In this document: positions 55,993-64,000 of the stretch, one piece after another
Layout of the letters: each line of letters starts with the position of its first letter
How positions within the stretch are numbered: position 1 is the first letter of the stretch
Assembly (NCBI GenBank): GCA_963975885.1
Contig: CAXBIS010000017.1
Location: 26,200 to 90,199, forward strand
DNA: 64,000 bases
DNA from: Pseudazoarcus sp963975885
Lineage (GTDB): Bacteria > Pseudomonadota > Gammaproteobacteria > Burkholderiales > Rhodocyclaceae
Reading direction: 5' to 3'
The notes under the pieces: generated by a model
Told to the model about the DNA's origin: nothing
The model's input: the letters and a program-made list of their open reading frames with translations, nothing else
Databases searched by the model: none
Made by a program: the position numbers and the translations under genes

Positions 55993-56978
55993 TGGCCGAC
56001 TCGCAGCGCGTCGTCGCCGTCACCGCCGGCGAGCCGGCCGGCATCGGGCCGGAACTGTGCGCACATCTGGCGCTGCGCGACTGGGGTGTGCATCCGGTTG
56101 TGCTCGGCGATGCCGGCCTGATCGAAACCCGCCTCGGCGCGCTCGACCGCAAGGTCCGGGTGCGCCAATGGCAGGCCGACATGGCGGCCGAATCCGGCGT
56201 GCTCGACGTGTTGCACCTGCCGCTGGCCCGGCCCTGCATCCCCGGGCGGGTGGACCCGGTCAACGCGGCGCACGTGCTCGCCATGCTCGAACGTGCGACC
56301 GACGGCTGCCTGTCGGGCGAGTTCGCCGCGATGGTCACCGCTCCGGTGCACAAGGCCGTCATCAACGAGGCCGGCATCGCCTTTTCCGGACATACCGAAT
56401 TCCTGGCCGAACGTACCGGCACGCCGCGGGTGGTCATGATGCTCGTCGGCGGCGGTCTGCGCGTCGCACTGGTCACCACCCATCTGCCGTTGTCCGCCGT
56501 GCCGGGGGCGATCACGCCGGCGGTGCTCGAAGAGACCCTGCGCATCCTGCATCGCGATCTGGTGGATCGCTTCTGCGTTGCCGCGCCGCGCATCCTGGTG
56601 GCCGGCCTCAACCCGCACGCAGGCGAGGGTGGCCACATGGGGCGCGAGGAAATCGAAATCATCGAGCCGGTGCTCGCACGCCTGCGTGCCGAGGGCATGA
56701 ATCTGCTCGGGCCGCTGCCCGCCGATACGCTGTTCGTGCCGCATACCCTCGAACGCGGCGACGCCGTGCTGGCGATGTACCACGACCAGGGCCTGCCGGT
56801 GCTCAAGTACGCGAGCTTTGGCGGCGGTGTGAACATCACGCTGGGCCTGCCCATCGTGCGCACCTCGGTCGATCACGGCACGGCGCTGGATCTGGCCGGC
56901 ACGGGTCGTGCCGACCCCGGCAGCCTCTTCGCCGCGATGCAACTGGCCGTCGAAATCCTGGGTCGCGACAATGGCTGA
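55992..56978 (+). CDS. pdxA: 4-hydroxythreonine-4-phosphate dehydrogenase
   Basis: A 328-residue NAD-dependent enzyme of pyridoxal-5'-phosphate synthesis (DXP-dependent route). Visible motifs are VTAGEPAGIGPEL, TAPVHKAVINEAGIAFSGHT (metal His), HLPLSAVPGAIT, VAGLNPHAGEGGHMGREE and MYHDQGLPVLKY. The ATG overlaps the surA stop by one base (TGATG), giving coupled translation. Its stop overlaps rsmA by 8 bp. Confidence 0.97.
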   Translation: MADSQRVVAVTAGEPAGIGPELCAHLALRDWGVHPVVLGDAGLIETRLGALDRKVRVRQWQADMAAESGVLDVLHLPLARPCIPGRVDPVNAAHVLAMLERATDGCLSGEFAAMVTAPVHKAVINEAGIAFSGHTEFLAERTGTPRVVMMLVGGGLRVALVTTHLPLSAVPGAITPAVLEETLRILHRDLVDRFCVAAPRILVAGLNPHAGEGGHMGREEIEIIEPVLARLRAEGMNLLGPLPADTLFVPHTLERGDAVLAMYHDQGLPVLKYASFGGGVNITLGLPIVRTSVDHGTALDLAGTGRADPGSLFAAMQLAVEILGRDNG

Positions 56979-57744
56979 GCATCGCGCGCGCAAGCGCTTC
57001 GGGCAGAACTTCCTGTCCGATGCCAACGTCATCCGTCAGATCGTCGATGCCATCCGGGCGCAGCCGGGCGAGACCATGGTCGAGATCGGCCCTGGCCTGG
57101 GGGCGATGACCGCGCCGCTGGTCGAGCGTCTCGGCCACATGCACGTGATCGAGATCGACCGCGACCTGATCGCCCGCCTCAAGCAACGCTACGCGCCGGA
57201 GCGACTTACCATCCACGAAGGCGATGCCCTGGCCTTCGACTTCAGCGCACTCGGCCCCGACCTGCGCGTGGTGGGCAACCTGCCCTACAACATCTCCACA
57301 CCGCTGCTCTTCCACCTGGCCGGCTTCGCCGAAGGCGTGCGCGACATGCACTTCATGCTGCAGAAGGAAGTCGTCGAGCGCATGGTCGCCGAACCCGACA
57401 CGCCCGACTACGGCCGCCTGTCGGTGATGCTGCAGGTGCGCTTCGCGATGGCCAGCATCTTCGACGTCCCGCCGAGCGCCTTCCGCCCCGAGCCGAAGGT
57501 CACCTCCAGCATCGTGCGCATGGTTCCGCTCCCCGCGGACCGTCCCGCGCCCGACGACGAGGCGCTTTTCGCCCGCATCGTCGCCGCCGCCTTCGGCCAA
57601 CGCCGCAAGACCCTGCGCAACACCTTGCGCGAATTCCTCACCGACCCCGATTTCGAAGCCCTGTCCATCGACCCCGGTCTGCGCGGCGAACGCCTCACCG
57701 TGGCCGACTACATCGCCATCGCGAATCACGTTTCCGGGAAGTAG
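56971..57744 (+). CDS. rsmA: 16S rRNA dimethyladenosine transferase
   Basis: A 257-residue SAM-dependent enzyme that dimethylates two adjacent adenosines near the 3' end of 16S rRNA during 30S maturation. The start at 56971 gives MAEHRARKRFGQNFLSD. The SAM motif VEIGPGLGAMTAPL, the acidic residue of VIEIDRDLIARL, and the catalytic NLPYNISTPLLF (N-LPY) are present, with FRPEPKVTSSIV and RRKTLRNTLRE in the C-terminal lobe. It is the last gene of the lptD operon. Confidence 0.97.
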   Translation: MAEHRARKRFGQNFLSDANVIRQIVDAIRAQPGETMVEIGPGLGAMTAPLVERLGHMHVIEIDRDLIARLKQRYAPERLTIHEGDALAFDFSALGPDLRVVGNLPYNISTPLLFHLAGFAEGVRDMHFMLQKEVVERMVAEPDTPDYGRLSVMLQVRFAMASIFDVPPSAFRPEPKVTSSIVRMVPLPADRPAPDDEALFARIVAAAFGQRRKTLRNTLREFLTDPDFEALSIDPGLRGERLTVADYIAIANHVSGK

Positions 57745-58055
57745 GTGACGTCGAGCCTGCGGGCGAACTCGTCGACGTGGTTGTGATGCGTGGTGGTGTC
57801 GGCTACGCTGGCAGGCATGCGCAACGGGTACGAATTCGTTTGCTTCGTGCCGAATGCCGTCGTAGTGCGTGCGCATGCGTTGGCCTGGGCGGCAGGGTGT
57901 TTCAGAAGGCGGTGCTGTTGGATTTCCATGGATGTGCCCCGCAGTGCTGCGCGGGGAGGCACGGTGTTTGTTTCGGACCAGAGTCCGACTACTCCGACGG
58001 GAGCCGGTCTAAGGTCGTGTTTGGCAATCCTTATCCACAGGGACGGAGACAGAAC
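57745..58055. other. 311-bp intergenic region, no gene recognised
   Basis: Between rsmA and the small exported protein no convincing ORF is seen. A short hairpin, CGGAC/GTCCG (57975-57988), lies upstream of the GGACGGAGA ribosome-binding region of the next gene. It probably holds that gene's promoter, which I cannot place. Confidence 0.4.
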
Positions 58056-58382
58056 ATGAACATTCAACTCAAAGGCAAACTGCTTGGGCTGGCCGCAATC
58101 GCCGCAATCGGCATGGTGGCCGCTTCGGCGAGCGCGCAGTCCAAGGACGTCGTGATCTCCTTCACCACGGACGACAAGGGGGTGGCGCCCTACGTTCTCG
58201 ACAGCCAGAAGGCAGTCACGACCAGCGGCTCCGGCCTGTGCTGGCGCACCGGGTTCTGGAGCCCGGCGGCGGTCCAGACCGCCTATGCCGGCAGTTTCCC
58301 GGCTGGCTGCGTATGCGACAAGGACCTCGTCCCGGCCGACATGTGCAGGGCGCCCGACTGGGGACAGGCTGGCGGAAAATAG
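58056..58382 (+). CDS. small exported Cys-rich protein, OmpA-N-terminus-like
   Basis: A 108-residue protein starting at ATG 58056. A signal peptide (KLLGLAAIAAIGMVAASASA) is followed by KDVVISFTTDDKGVAPYVLDS and the motif SGLCWRTGFWSPAA. Four Cys (LCW, GCVC, MCR) follow, which could form two disulfides in the periplasm. The LCWRTG-type segment with GCxCD resembles the region that precedes the C-terminal OmpA domain in some betaproteobacterial OmpA-family porins. Here that domain is absent and a terminator follows, so it is a short relative or a remnant. The resemblance is from memory. Confidence 0.65.
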   Translation: MNIQLKGKLLGLAAIAAIGMVAASASAQSKDVVISFTTDDKGVAPYVLDSQKAVTTSGSGLCWRTGFWSPAAVQTAYAGSFPAGCVCDKDLVPADMCRAPDWGQAGGK

Positions 58383-58432
58383 AACAACCGCGGGTCGTGC
58401 TGGCAAGCGGCTTGACCGCGCGGAAATGAGAC

Positions 58433-58482
58433 GAGGCAACGGTGCCGAGGGTCTGACCCGAAGCGGCGTTGCCTCTTTCTTT
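58433..58482 (+). terminator. terminator after small exported protein gene
   Basis: GAGGCAACG (58433-58441) pairs with CGTTGCCTC (58467-58475) and is followed by TTTCTTTC. An inner stem, GGGTCTGACCC (58449-58459), sits in the loop. Confidence 0.8.
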
Positions 58483-58606
58483 CACGTCTGCACGCGCCGA
58501 ACGTCAGATTCCTGCAGGGCGCAATAGCCGAAGGGCGTTGCAACCATTCGATCGAGATGCTGCGGACTACGTTGCGCCGATCCGCCCTGACTCAACCCCA
58601 ACGGCC

Positions 58607-58795
58607 TCAATCCTTCGGGCAGGTGTCGATCTTGAACAGCGTATAGGCCGGGCAGGTACCCATCAGGCCGGTGACCAGCGGCAGGATGCCGATCCAGGTC
58701 CAGGGGGCGCCCACGTCCATGATCGCCAGTGCGATCAGCACGAGGCCGGCGACGATGCGCACGGTCTTGTCGATGGAGCCGACGTTCTTGGTCAT
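58607..58795 (-). CDS. DUF2892 (YgaP-like) inner-membrane protein, copy 1
   Basis: A 62-residue protein with the DUF2892 pattern: MTKNVGSIDKTVRIVAGLVL, a first helix LVLIALAIMDVGAPW, then WIGILPLVTGLMGTCPAYTLFKIDTC. The N-terminal NVGxxDRxxR and the CP(A/L)Y..(F/L)..(D/T)TC end are diagnostic. These small membrane domains also occur fused to rhodanese in YgaP. It is a paralogue of the next gene and likely cotranscribed downstream of the Crp/Fnr gene. Confidence 0.88.
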   Translation of the reverse strand: MTKNVGSIDKTVRIVAGLVLIALAIMDVGAPWTWIGILPLVTGLMGTCPAYTLFKIDTCPKD

Positions 58796-58888
58796 CTGAA
58801 TCCCTCCTTCTTGGCGCCCGAGAGTGTTCCCGGTACTCGGGCATGTGACCGCGACCGGCCGGAAAAGCTCCTCGTTCCGGTCGGCGGA

Positions 58889-59080
58889 TCAGGTGCTGCG
58901 TTTGCCGCAGGTGGTGAAGCCCAGCAACGGGTAGAGCGGGCACCAGCGTAGCAGACCGGTGGCCAGCGGGACCACGCCGATCCAGGCCCAGACGGGGCCG
59001 CCTGCGATGGCCCAGGCGATCAGGGCGATGCCTGCGACGATGCGAAGAATGCGGTCGATGCCGCCGACGTTGGCTTTCAT
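58889..59080 (-). CDS. DUF2892 (YgaP-like) inner-membrane protein, copy 2
   Basis: A 63-residue paralogue of the preceding entry: MKANVGGIDRILRIVAGIAL, IAWAIAGGPVWAWIGVVPLATGLL-type helices, then RWCPLYPLLGFTTCGK. Two membrane helices and two conserved Cys are visible. It starts 72 bp after the Crp/Fnr gene stop on the same strand, with a GGAGGTTCC ribosome-binding site, so the regulator may control or be cotranscribed with it. The function of the family is not established. Confidence 0.9.
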   Translation of the reverse strand: MKANVGGIDRILRIVAGIALIAWAIAGGPVWAWIGVVPLATGLLRWCPLYPLLGFTTCGKRST

Positions 59081-59152
59081 CGGAACCTCCTTGTGTGGAT
59101 GACAGTTCCGATTTCAGCATCCCCTGCTGCGCCGGTCTGTGACCGCGGTCAC

Positions 59153-59809
59153 TCAGGAGGTTGCGGCGATCTCGCGCAGGCGCGCGGGGTCGAGAATTTC
59201 CACCTGCTCGCGACCCAGGCGCACCAGCCCCTGGTCGGCGAAGCCACCGAGCAGACGGCTGACGATTTCGCGCACGCTGCCAAGCTCGTCGGCCAGTTGC
59301 TGGTGGGTGACGCGCAGCGCGCGGCCCTTGCCCAGCAGCACCGCGGCCAGGCGCTGGTCGAGGCGGCGGAAGGCCACTTCCTCGACGAGTTGCATCAGGC
59401 CGGCGATGCGCTCGGCGAACAGCCGGAAGACGAAGTCGCGGAAAGGCGGCTCGGCCAGCAGTGCGTCGAAGCGGGTGGCCGGCAGCGACATCAGCCGCAC
59501 CGGGCCTTCGCTGACGCCGCGCGCGGTGTAGGGCGCGTGGCCCAGCAGGCAGGACGAGGACAGGATGCAGGTCTCGCCGGCGGTGACGCGGTACAGCGGC
59601 AGTTCACGGCCGTTGAGTGCGTGCTTGGCGACGCGGATGGCGCCCGCGAGCACGAAGGGGAAGCCCTCGCAGGGCTGTTGCTCGTCGAACAGCACGGCGC
59701 CGCCAGGCACGTCCATCCACTGAGCGGCAGCGAGCGTGTCGTTGACCAGCGCCGCGGGCAGGGCGTCGAATACCGGGTAGAGCGCTCGCAGGGCTTCGTT
59801 GTCGCGCAT
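59153..59809 (-). CDS. Crp/Fnr family transcriptional regulator
   Basis: A 218-residue regulator starting at 59809 (MRDNEALRALYPVFD). The cyclic-nucleotide-binding-like domain spans about residues 20-120, the long dimer helix is FVFRLFAERIAGLMQLVEEVAF, and the C-terminal winged helix has the recognition region THQQLADELGSVREIVSRLL. The N-terminal Cys cluster that holds the [4Fe-4S] centre of FNR is absent; Cys81 and Cys87 in GETCILSSSCLL might be redox-active. Neighbouring DUF2892 genes suggest a redox or sulfur/nitrogen-stress role, which is inference. It begins 4 bp after xthA. Confidence 0.9.
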   Translation of the reverse strand: MRDNEALRALYPVFDALPAALVNDTLAAAQWMDVPGGAVLFDEQQPCEGFPFVLAGAIRVAKHALNGRELPLYRVTAGETCILSSSCLLGHAPYTARGVSEGPVRLMSLPATRFDALLAEPPFRDFVFRLFAERIAGLMQLVEEVAFRRLDQRLAAVLLGKGRALRVTHQQLADELGSVREIVSRLLGGFADQGLVRLGREQVEILDPARLREIAATS

Positions 59810-59813
59810 CGGC

Positions 59814-60575
59814 TCAGAGCGCGAGATCGACGAGCACCGGCGCGTGGTCCGATGGCCGTTCGAGTTTGCGCGGTGTCTTGTCGATGGTGCAGGCGGAGCA
59901 GGTCTCGGCCAGGGCTGGTGTGAGCAGCACATGGTCGATGCGCAGACCGTAGTTGCGCCGGAAAGCGCCCATGCGGTAGTCCCACCACGAGAAGCTCTGC
60001 TCCGGCTGCACGAACAGGCGGAAAGCGTCCTTGAGGCCCAGCGCCTCGATGCGGTAGAAGGCGGCGCGCTCGGGTTCGGAGACGTGGATCTCGTCGCTCC
60101 AGTCGGGATGGGCGTCGCGCTCGTCGGGGGCGATGTTGTAGTCGCCCAGCAGGGCGAGCTTCGGATGGGCGGCGATTTCGTCCTTGAGCCAGGCGGTAAG
60201 CGCTTCGAGCCAGCGCAGCTTGTATTCGAACTTCTCCGAGCCGACCGCCTGGCCGTTGGGGAAATAGCCGCACACCACGCGCACGCCGTCGATGGTGGCG
60301 GCGATGACGCGTTTCTGCTCGTCCTCGAAGCCGGGAATGCCGCGCACCACGTCGGTCGCCTCACTGCGACTGAGGATGGCGACCCCGTTGTAGGTCTTCT
60401 GCCCGTCGAACACGGCGCGGTAGCCGGCCTCGGCCAGCGCCTCCAGCGGGAAGCCGGCGTCCTCGCACTTGATCTCCTGCAGGCCCAGCGCGTCGGGCTG
60501 GTGCGTGGCGAGCCAGTCGAGGACGTGGGGCAGGCGGACCTTGAGCGAATTGACGTTCCAGGTGGCGATCTTCAC
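59814..60575 (-). CDS. xthA: exodeoxyribonuclease III
   Basis: A 253-residue AP endonuclease / 3'-5' exonuclease of base-excision repair. The start is GTG 60575 (MKIATWNVNSLKVRLPHVL once initiated), overlapping the prlC stop (GTGA). The metal and catalytic motifs LGLQEIKCED, YNGVAILSR, GDYNIAPDERD, NYGLRIDHVLLT and the final SDHAPVLVDL (catalytic Asp-His) are present. Length matches the ExoA/XthA subfamily. Confidence 0.96.
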   Translation of the reverse strand: MKIATWNVNSLKVRLPHVLDWLATHQPDALGLQEIKCEDAGFPLEALAEAGYRAVFDGQKTYNGVAILSRSEATDVVRGIPGFEDEQKRVIAATIDGVRVVCGYFPNGQAVGSEKFEYKLRWLEALTAWLKDEIAAHPKLALLGDYNIAPDERDAHPDWSDEIHVSEPERAAFYRIEALGLKDAFRLFVQPEQSFSWWDYRMGAFRRNYGLRIDHVLLTPALAETCSACTIDKTPRKLERPSDHAPVLVDLAL

Positions 60576-62632
60576 GCCGCCACCATGCCGCTGTGGCGCA
60601 GCAGGGCGTCGACGCGCGGCTCGCGGCCACGGAAGGCCTTGAACGACTCGATCGCCGGGCGGCTGCCGCCAACCGCGAGGATCTCGCGCCAGAAGCGTTC
60701 GCCGGTGGCCGTATCGAGCACCGTGCCGGCCTCGCCGCGCGCCTCCTCGAAGGCCTCGAAGGCGTCCGCCGAGAGGACCTCGGCCCACTTGTAGCTGTAG
60801 TAGCCGGCGGCATAACCGCCCGCGAAGATGTGCGAGAAGCTGTGCGGGAAGCGGTGCCACTCGGGCGGCTGGATCACCGCGACCTCGCGGCGAACGTCGG
60901 CGAGTACCTGCATCACGCGCTCGACCGGCACCGTGTCGCCCTCGGGTTCGAGCTGGCTGTGGATGAGCAGATCGAACAGCGAGAACTCGATCTGGCGCAC
61001 GGTCTGCATGCCGCTCTGGAAGTTCTTCGCCGCGATCATCTTGTCGAACAGTTCGCGCGGCAGCGCCTCCCCGGTGTCGACGTGGGCGGTCATGCCCGAG
61101 ACCACGTCCCACTCCCAGCAGAAGTTCTCCATGAACTGGCTGGGCAACTCGACCGCGTCCCATTCGACGCCGTTGATGCCCGAGACCGCGACCTCGTCGA
61201 CCTGCGTGAGCAGATGATGCAGGCCGTGGCCGCACTCGTGGAACAGGGTTTGCACGTCGTCGTGGGAGAAGGTCGCAGGTTTCCCCTGAGACGGGCCGGA
61301 GAAATTGCACACCAGATAGGCGACCGGCGTCTGCACGCCCTCGCGCGCCTTCATGCGGCTGCGCGCAGAATCCATCCACGCGCCGCCGCGCTTGGTCTCG
61401 CGCGCGTGCAGGTCGAGATAGAACTGGCCGATGGTCGCGCCGTCGCGTTCGATGCGGAAGAAGCGCGCGTCCGCGTCCCACTTGGGTGCCTCGTCGGGGA
61501 TGATGGCGACGCCGTACAGGCGCTGGATCACGCCGAACAGGCCGTCGAGCACGCGCGGCTCGGGGAAATACTGCTTGACCTCGTGTTCGGAGAAGGCATA
61601 ACGCGCCTGGCGCAGCTTCTCGGACGCGTAGCCCACGTCCCACGGTTGCAGGTCGGCGATTCCGAGTTCCTGTGCGGCGAATTCGCGCAGCTCACGCAGA
61701 TCGCGCTCGGCGTGCGGCTTGGCCTTGGTGGCGAGGTCGTGCAGGAAGTCGAGCGCCTGTTGCGGTGACTCGGCCATCTTGGGCACCAGCGACACCTCGG
61801 CGTGGTTGGCGTAGCCGAGCATCTTCGCTTCCTCGGCGCGCAGCGCGAGGATGCGGCCGATCAGCGGGCCGTTGTCGTGTGCTGCATCGCCGAACTCGGA
61901 GGCGCGCGTGACATAGGCGCGGTACATGCGTGCGCGCAAGTCGCGGTTGTCGGCGTACTGCATTACCGGCATCCAGGACGGGAAGTGCAGCGTGAACTTC
62001 CAGCGCTCGGGGTGATCGGCCTTCTCGGCAGCGGCGCGCGCGGCGGCCACTTCGTCGGCAGGAATGCCGGCCAGTTCCGCCTCGTCGTCGATCCACTCGA
62101 CATGGGCGTTGGTGGCGTCGAGCAGGTTCTCCTGGAACTTGGCGGAGAGCGCGGACAGTTCTTCCTGTATCTGCTTGAAGCGCGGCTTGTCGGCGTCGGG
62201 CAACTCGGCGCCGGCCAGACGGAAGTCGCGCACCTCGTTGTCGAGGATGCGCTGGCGCACTGGCGAGAGCGTGGCGTACTCGTCGCCCTCGCGGATCGCC
62301 TTGTACTTCTCGTAGAGCGCCAGGTTCTGGCCCAGATCGGCGAAGAAGCTGGAAACCTCGGGCAGCATGGCGTTGTAGGCCTCGCGCCACTCGGGTACGT
62401 CGAAGACGCCGTGCAGGTGGCCGACCACGCCCCAGGCGCGCCCCAGCCGCTCTCCGGCCTCGGTCAGCGGCGCGACGAAGCCGTCCCAGGTGGGCTGGGC
62501 CGGGTCGGCGACCTTGTCATCGATCAGGCGGCGGTTCTCGTCGATGAGTTCGCGGATTGCCGGCGTGACGTGCTCGGGACGGATTGCGTCGAAGCGGGGG
62601 AGGGCGGAGAAGTCGAGCAGCGGGTTGGTCAT
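60572..62632 (-). CDS. prlC: oligopeptidase A (M3 metallopeptidase)
   Basis: A 686-residue cytosolic zinc peptidase that degrades oligopeptides including cleaved signal peptides. The start at 62632 gives MTNPLLDFSALPRFDAIRPEHV, the family N-terminus. The zinc site is in LFHECGHGLHHLL (HExxH) with the third ligand in AVELPSQFMENFCWE. GGAWMDSARSR and the C-terminal SHIFAGGYAAGYYSYKWAEV are also typical. It heads the prlC-xthA-crp/fnr run, each junction overlapping or within 4 bp. Confidence 0.96.
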   Translation of the reverse strand: MTNPLLDFSALPRFDAIRPEHVTPAIRELIDENRRLIDDKVADPAQPTWDGFVAPLTEAGERLGRAWGVVGHLHGVFDVPEWREAYNAMLPEVSSFFADLGQNLALYEKYKAIREGDEYATLSPVRQRILDNEVRDFRLAGAELPDADKPRFKQIQEELSALSAKFQENLLDATNAHVEWIDDEAELAGIPADEVAAARAAAEKADHPERWKFTLHFPSWMPVMQYADNRDLRARMYRAYVTRASEFGDAAHDNGPLIGRILALRAEEAKMLGYANHAEVSLVPKMAESPQQALDFLHDLATKAKPHAERDLRELREFAAQELGIADLQPWDVGYASEKLRQARYAFSEHEVKQYFPEPRVLDGLFGVIQRLYGVAIIPDEAPKWDADARFFRIERDGATIGQFYLDLHARETKRGGAWMDSARSRMKAREGVQTPVAYLVCNFSGPSQGKPATFSHDDVQTLFHECGHGLHHLLTQVDEVAVSGINGVEWDAVELPSQFMENFCWEWDVVSGMTAHVDTGEALPRELFDKMIAAKNFQSGMQTVRQIEFSLFDLLIHSQLEPEGDTVPVERVMQVLADVRREVAVIQPPEWHRFPHSFSHIFAGGYAAGYYSYKWAEVLSADAFEAFEEARGEAGTVLDTATGERFWREILAVGGSRPAIESFKAFRGREPRVDALLRHSGMVAA

Positions 62633-62953
62633 GGGTGTCTTTGGCGTACGAATGAACAGAAGATTTCGACTGCCGATCAGGGTGGCAGTTCGCTGGCCCA
62701 TTCTAACCGGCGTGGCGGCCTCGGGGAGCGGCCCGGCATGGATGCCGGACGTGGGGGCGAAACGCCGTTATGGGGCGTGATCTTGTCTGCCGCGCGCTCA
62801 ATGGTCGGGGCCCCGACGTAGGCGCAGGCTGGGTGTGTGTAATCGCAACAGTGCACTACGTTTGTCGGATGTTCGGAATCGAAAGTGGGTGGCTTGCGGT
62901 TGCATCAGGTTACATTCGGATACCTTTCAGCCAGATCGACGTCAGGAGGCCGT
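62633..62953. other. 321-bp divergent intergenic region
   Basis: This lies between prlC (minus) and the passenger-like gene (plus). It should contain promoters for both, but no hexamer pair is convincing. The only clear element is AGGAGG at 62943-62948, the ribosome-binding site of the downstream gene. Confidence 0.4.
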
Positions 62954-63970
62954 ATGAGCGCTCACGTCAGGAGCCCGTTGCTGTTTGAATCCCGCAAGCA
63001 CGTTCGGCGACTGTTTGCCGGGCTTTTTGTCTGCGGGGCCGGTGTGGCTCATGCGACCTGCCCTGCGCCGGATTCCGGGGTCATTACGGTCAGCGGAAGT
63101 GCAACGACAATCTGTGTGCTCGACGGTTCGACGGCAGTCGGGCTGATGGTGCAGGGCTCGGGAAGCATCGAGACGTCCGACATCGGCGACCCTTCCGTGG
63201 ATGTGGCGGGGTCAAGCTACATCGAAAACTCGGGAAGCATCATCCATAGCAGAGAGTTGGGCGGCAACGCGATTCTGGTGCGGCCCGGAGTGGCCATGAG
63301 TCACCTGACGAATCAGGCTGGAGGGCTGATCGAGGGGGCGCCTGCGTTGGGGGGGAACTCCGGGATTGGCATTTTCGTGGATACCAACTTCGACGATGGC
63401 GACGCGAGCATCGAACAGTTGTTGAACGAGGCGGGCGCGAGCATTCTCGGCACCTCAAGAGGAATCGAAAACAACGGCACAATCGACGAGCTCATCAACG
63501 ATGGCTTGATCCGGGGTGGCGAAGACGGCATTGGCAGCAGCGCTTCTGGAAGAATCGTAACACTGCGCAATCGGGGAAACATCGAAGGGGATGTAGGGAT
63601 CTATCTGCTTAGCGATATCGATGATTTGATCAACCACGGACTGATCGAGGGTAGTGGGGTTGCCGATATCCTTGGCGATGGTTACATCGATTACCTCGAA
63701 AACGCTCAGGCGGGTTTGCGGCTGCAGGCCGAGCTGCCGGGTAGTTATGCGGTATTGATCGACGGTGAGAGCGCGGGCGGCCTGGTCTATCTGGGAATGG
63801 AGTCTGAAGGACCCGGTCCCGAAGACGGCGACTTGGCCAACTGCCTGGAGTTCGGCATTGCGCCGGATTCGAACGTCACGCAGACGAGCTATCCGAATGT
63901 GCTGAGCGGCGTCGATCCCTGCAGCACCACGGGCGTGTTCCAGAACGGGCGTGTCCGAATTTTTGTGTAA
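62954..63970 (+). CDS. autotransporter-passenger-like exported protein, no barrel
   Basis: A 338-residue protein. ATG 62954 is chosen for its AGGAGG site 5 bp upstream. A signal peptide (VRRLFAGLFVCGAGVAHA) precedes a mature part with repeated short beta-helix-type motifs: IENSGSIIHS, TNQAGGLIEG, LNEAGASILG, IENNGTIDEL, INDGLIRGG, LRNRGNIEG and INHGLIEG. Such N-x-G-x-I repeats are typical of pectate-lyase-like passengers of type V secreted proteins. Four Cys lie near the two ends. No C-terminal beta-barrel is present before the TAA, so it may be a passenger alone, a truncated autotransporter, or export by another route. Its codons are visibly AT-richer than those of neighbouring genes. Confidence 0.7.
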   Translation: MSAHVRSPLLFESRKHVRRLFAGLFVCGAGVAHATCPAPDSGVITVSGSATTICVLDGSTAVGLMVQGSGSIETSDIGDPSVDVAGSSYIENSGSIIHSRELGGNAILVRPGVAMSHLTNQAGGLIEGAPALGGNSGIGIFVDTNFDDGDASIEQLLNEAGASILGTSRGIENNGTIDELINDGLIRGGEDGIGSSASGRIVTLRNRGNIEGDVGIYLLSDIDDLINHGLIEGSGVADILGDGYIDYLENAQAGLRLQAELPGSYAVLIDGESAGGLVYLGMESEGPGPEDGDLANCLEFGIAPDSNVTQTSYPNVLSGVDPCSTTGVFQNGRVRIFV

Positions 63971-63986
63971 ACGGGATGTTGTTTAC
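63967..63986 (+). terminator. inverted repeat over the stop codon of the passenger-like gene
   Basis: GTAAAC (63967-63972) and GTTTAC (63981-63986) are perfect 6-bp arms around an 8-bp spacer, and the TAA stop is inside the first arm. The stem is weak and there is no T-run before the window ends, so terminator function is doubtful. Confidence 0.3.
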
Positions 63987-64000
63987 GCCTGAGGGATCCG

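Noticed and set aside
57726..58439. Minus-strand open frame of 237 codons after rsmA
   Set aside because: It runs antisense to the small exported protein gene, which has a signal peptide, ribosome-binding site and terminator. It shows no recognisable domain.

Overview
The window is 64 kb of uniformly high-GC proteobacterial chromosome. The housekeeping order points to a betaproteobacterium, most likely Rhodocyclales (Azoarcus/Thauera type); this is inferred from gene content, not from a marker such as 16S rRNA. The clues are hemA-prfA-prmC-grxD, argH divergent from a LytS/LytTR pair, ppc near hemC-hemD-hemX-hemY, dusB-fis-purH, pepP-ubiH, and amgK-murU divergent from lptD-surA-pdxA-rsmA. No tRNA, rRNA, CRISPR array or intact insertion sequence was seen.

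Positions 2-26092 hold the 3' end of a secondary-metabolite operon: two giant hybrid synthases of the trans-acyltransferase (trans-AT) PKS/NRPS type, a DUF697 protein, a 66-residue membrane protein and a stand-alone AT-fold protein. All five genes overlap or nearly touch. Neither synthase contains an AT domain. The readable assembly line is KS(partial)-DH-KR-ACP, KS-KR-cMT-ACP // KS-DH-KR-ACP, KS-(embedded ACP-like domain)-KR-ACP, C-A(Gly)-PCP, KS-ACP, C-PCP-A(Ser)-C. It ends in a condensation domain with no thioesterase. The AT-fold protein carries Gln where malonyl-loading enzymes carry the carboxylate-binding Arg, so it looks more like a proofreading acyl hydrolase; the loading AT should then lie outside the window. 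A hairpin just after the AT-fold gene marks the cluster boundary.

Positions 26093-42480 carry a small alanine-rich lipoprotein, hemA-prfA-prmC-grxD, argH with a fructosamine-kinase-family gene (minus strand), a LytS/LytTR two-component system, ppc, a thioredoxin-like exported protein, and hemC-hemD-hemX-hemY. Positions 42486-47692 are on the minus strand: dusB-fis-purH, a short repeat bounded by imperfect inverted ends, then purD-hemF. Together these supply tetrapyrrole, purine, arginine and translation functions.

Positions 47895-57744 hold pepP-ubiH, amgK-murU (cell-wall sugar recycling) and the divergent lptD-surA-pdxA-rsmA operon (outer-membrane biogenesis, PLP synthesis, rRNA methylation). 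Positions 58056-62632 hold a small exported Cys-rich protein and a minus-strand run prlC-xthA-Crp/Fnr regulator followed by two DUF2892 membrane proteins. The window closes with an autotransporter-passenger-like protein (62954-63970) that has beta-helix-type repeats, a looser base composition than its neighbours and no visible beta-barrel.
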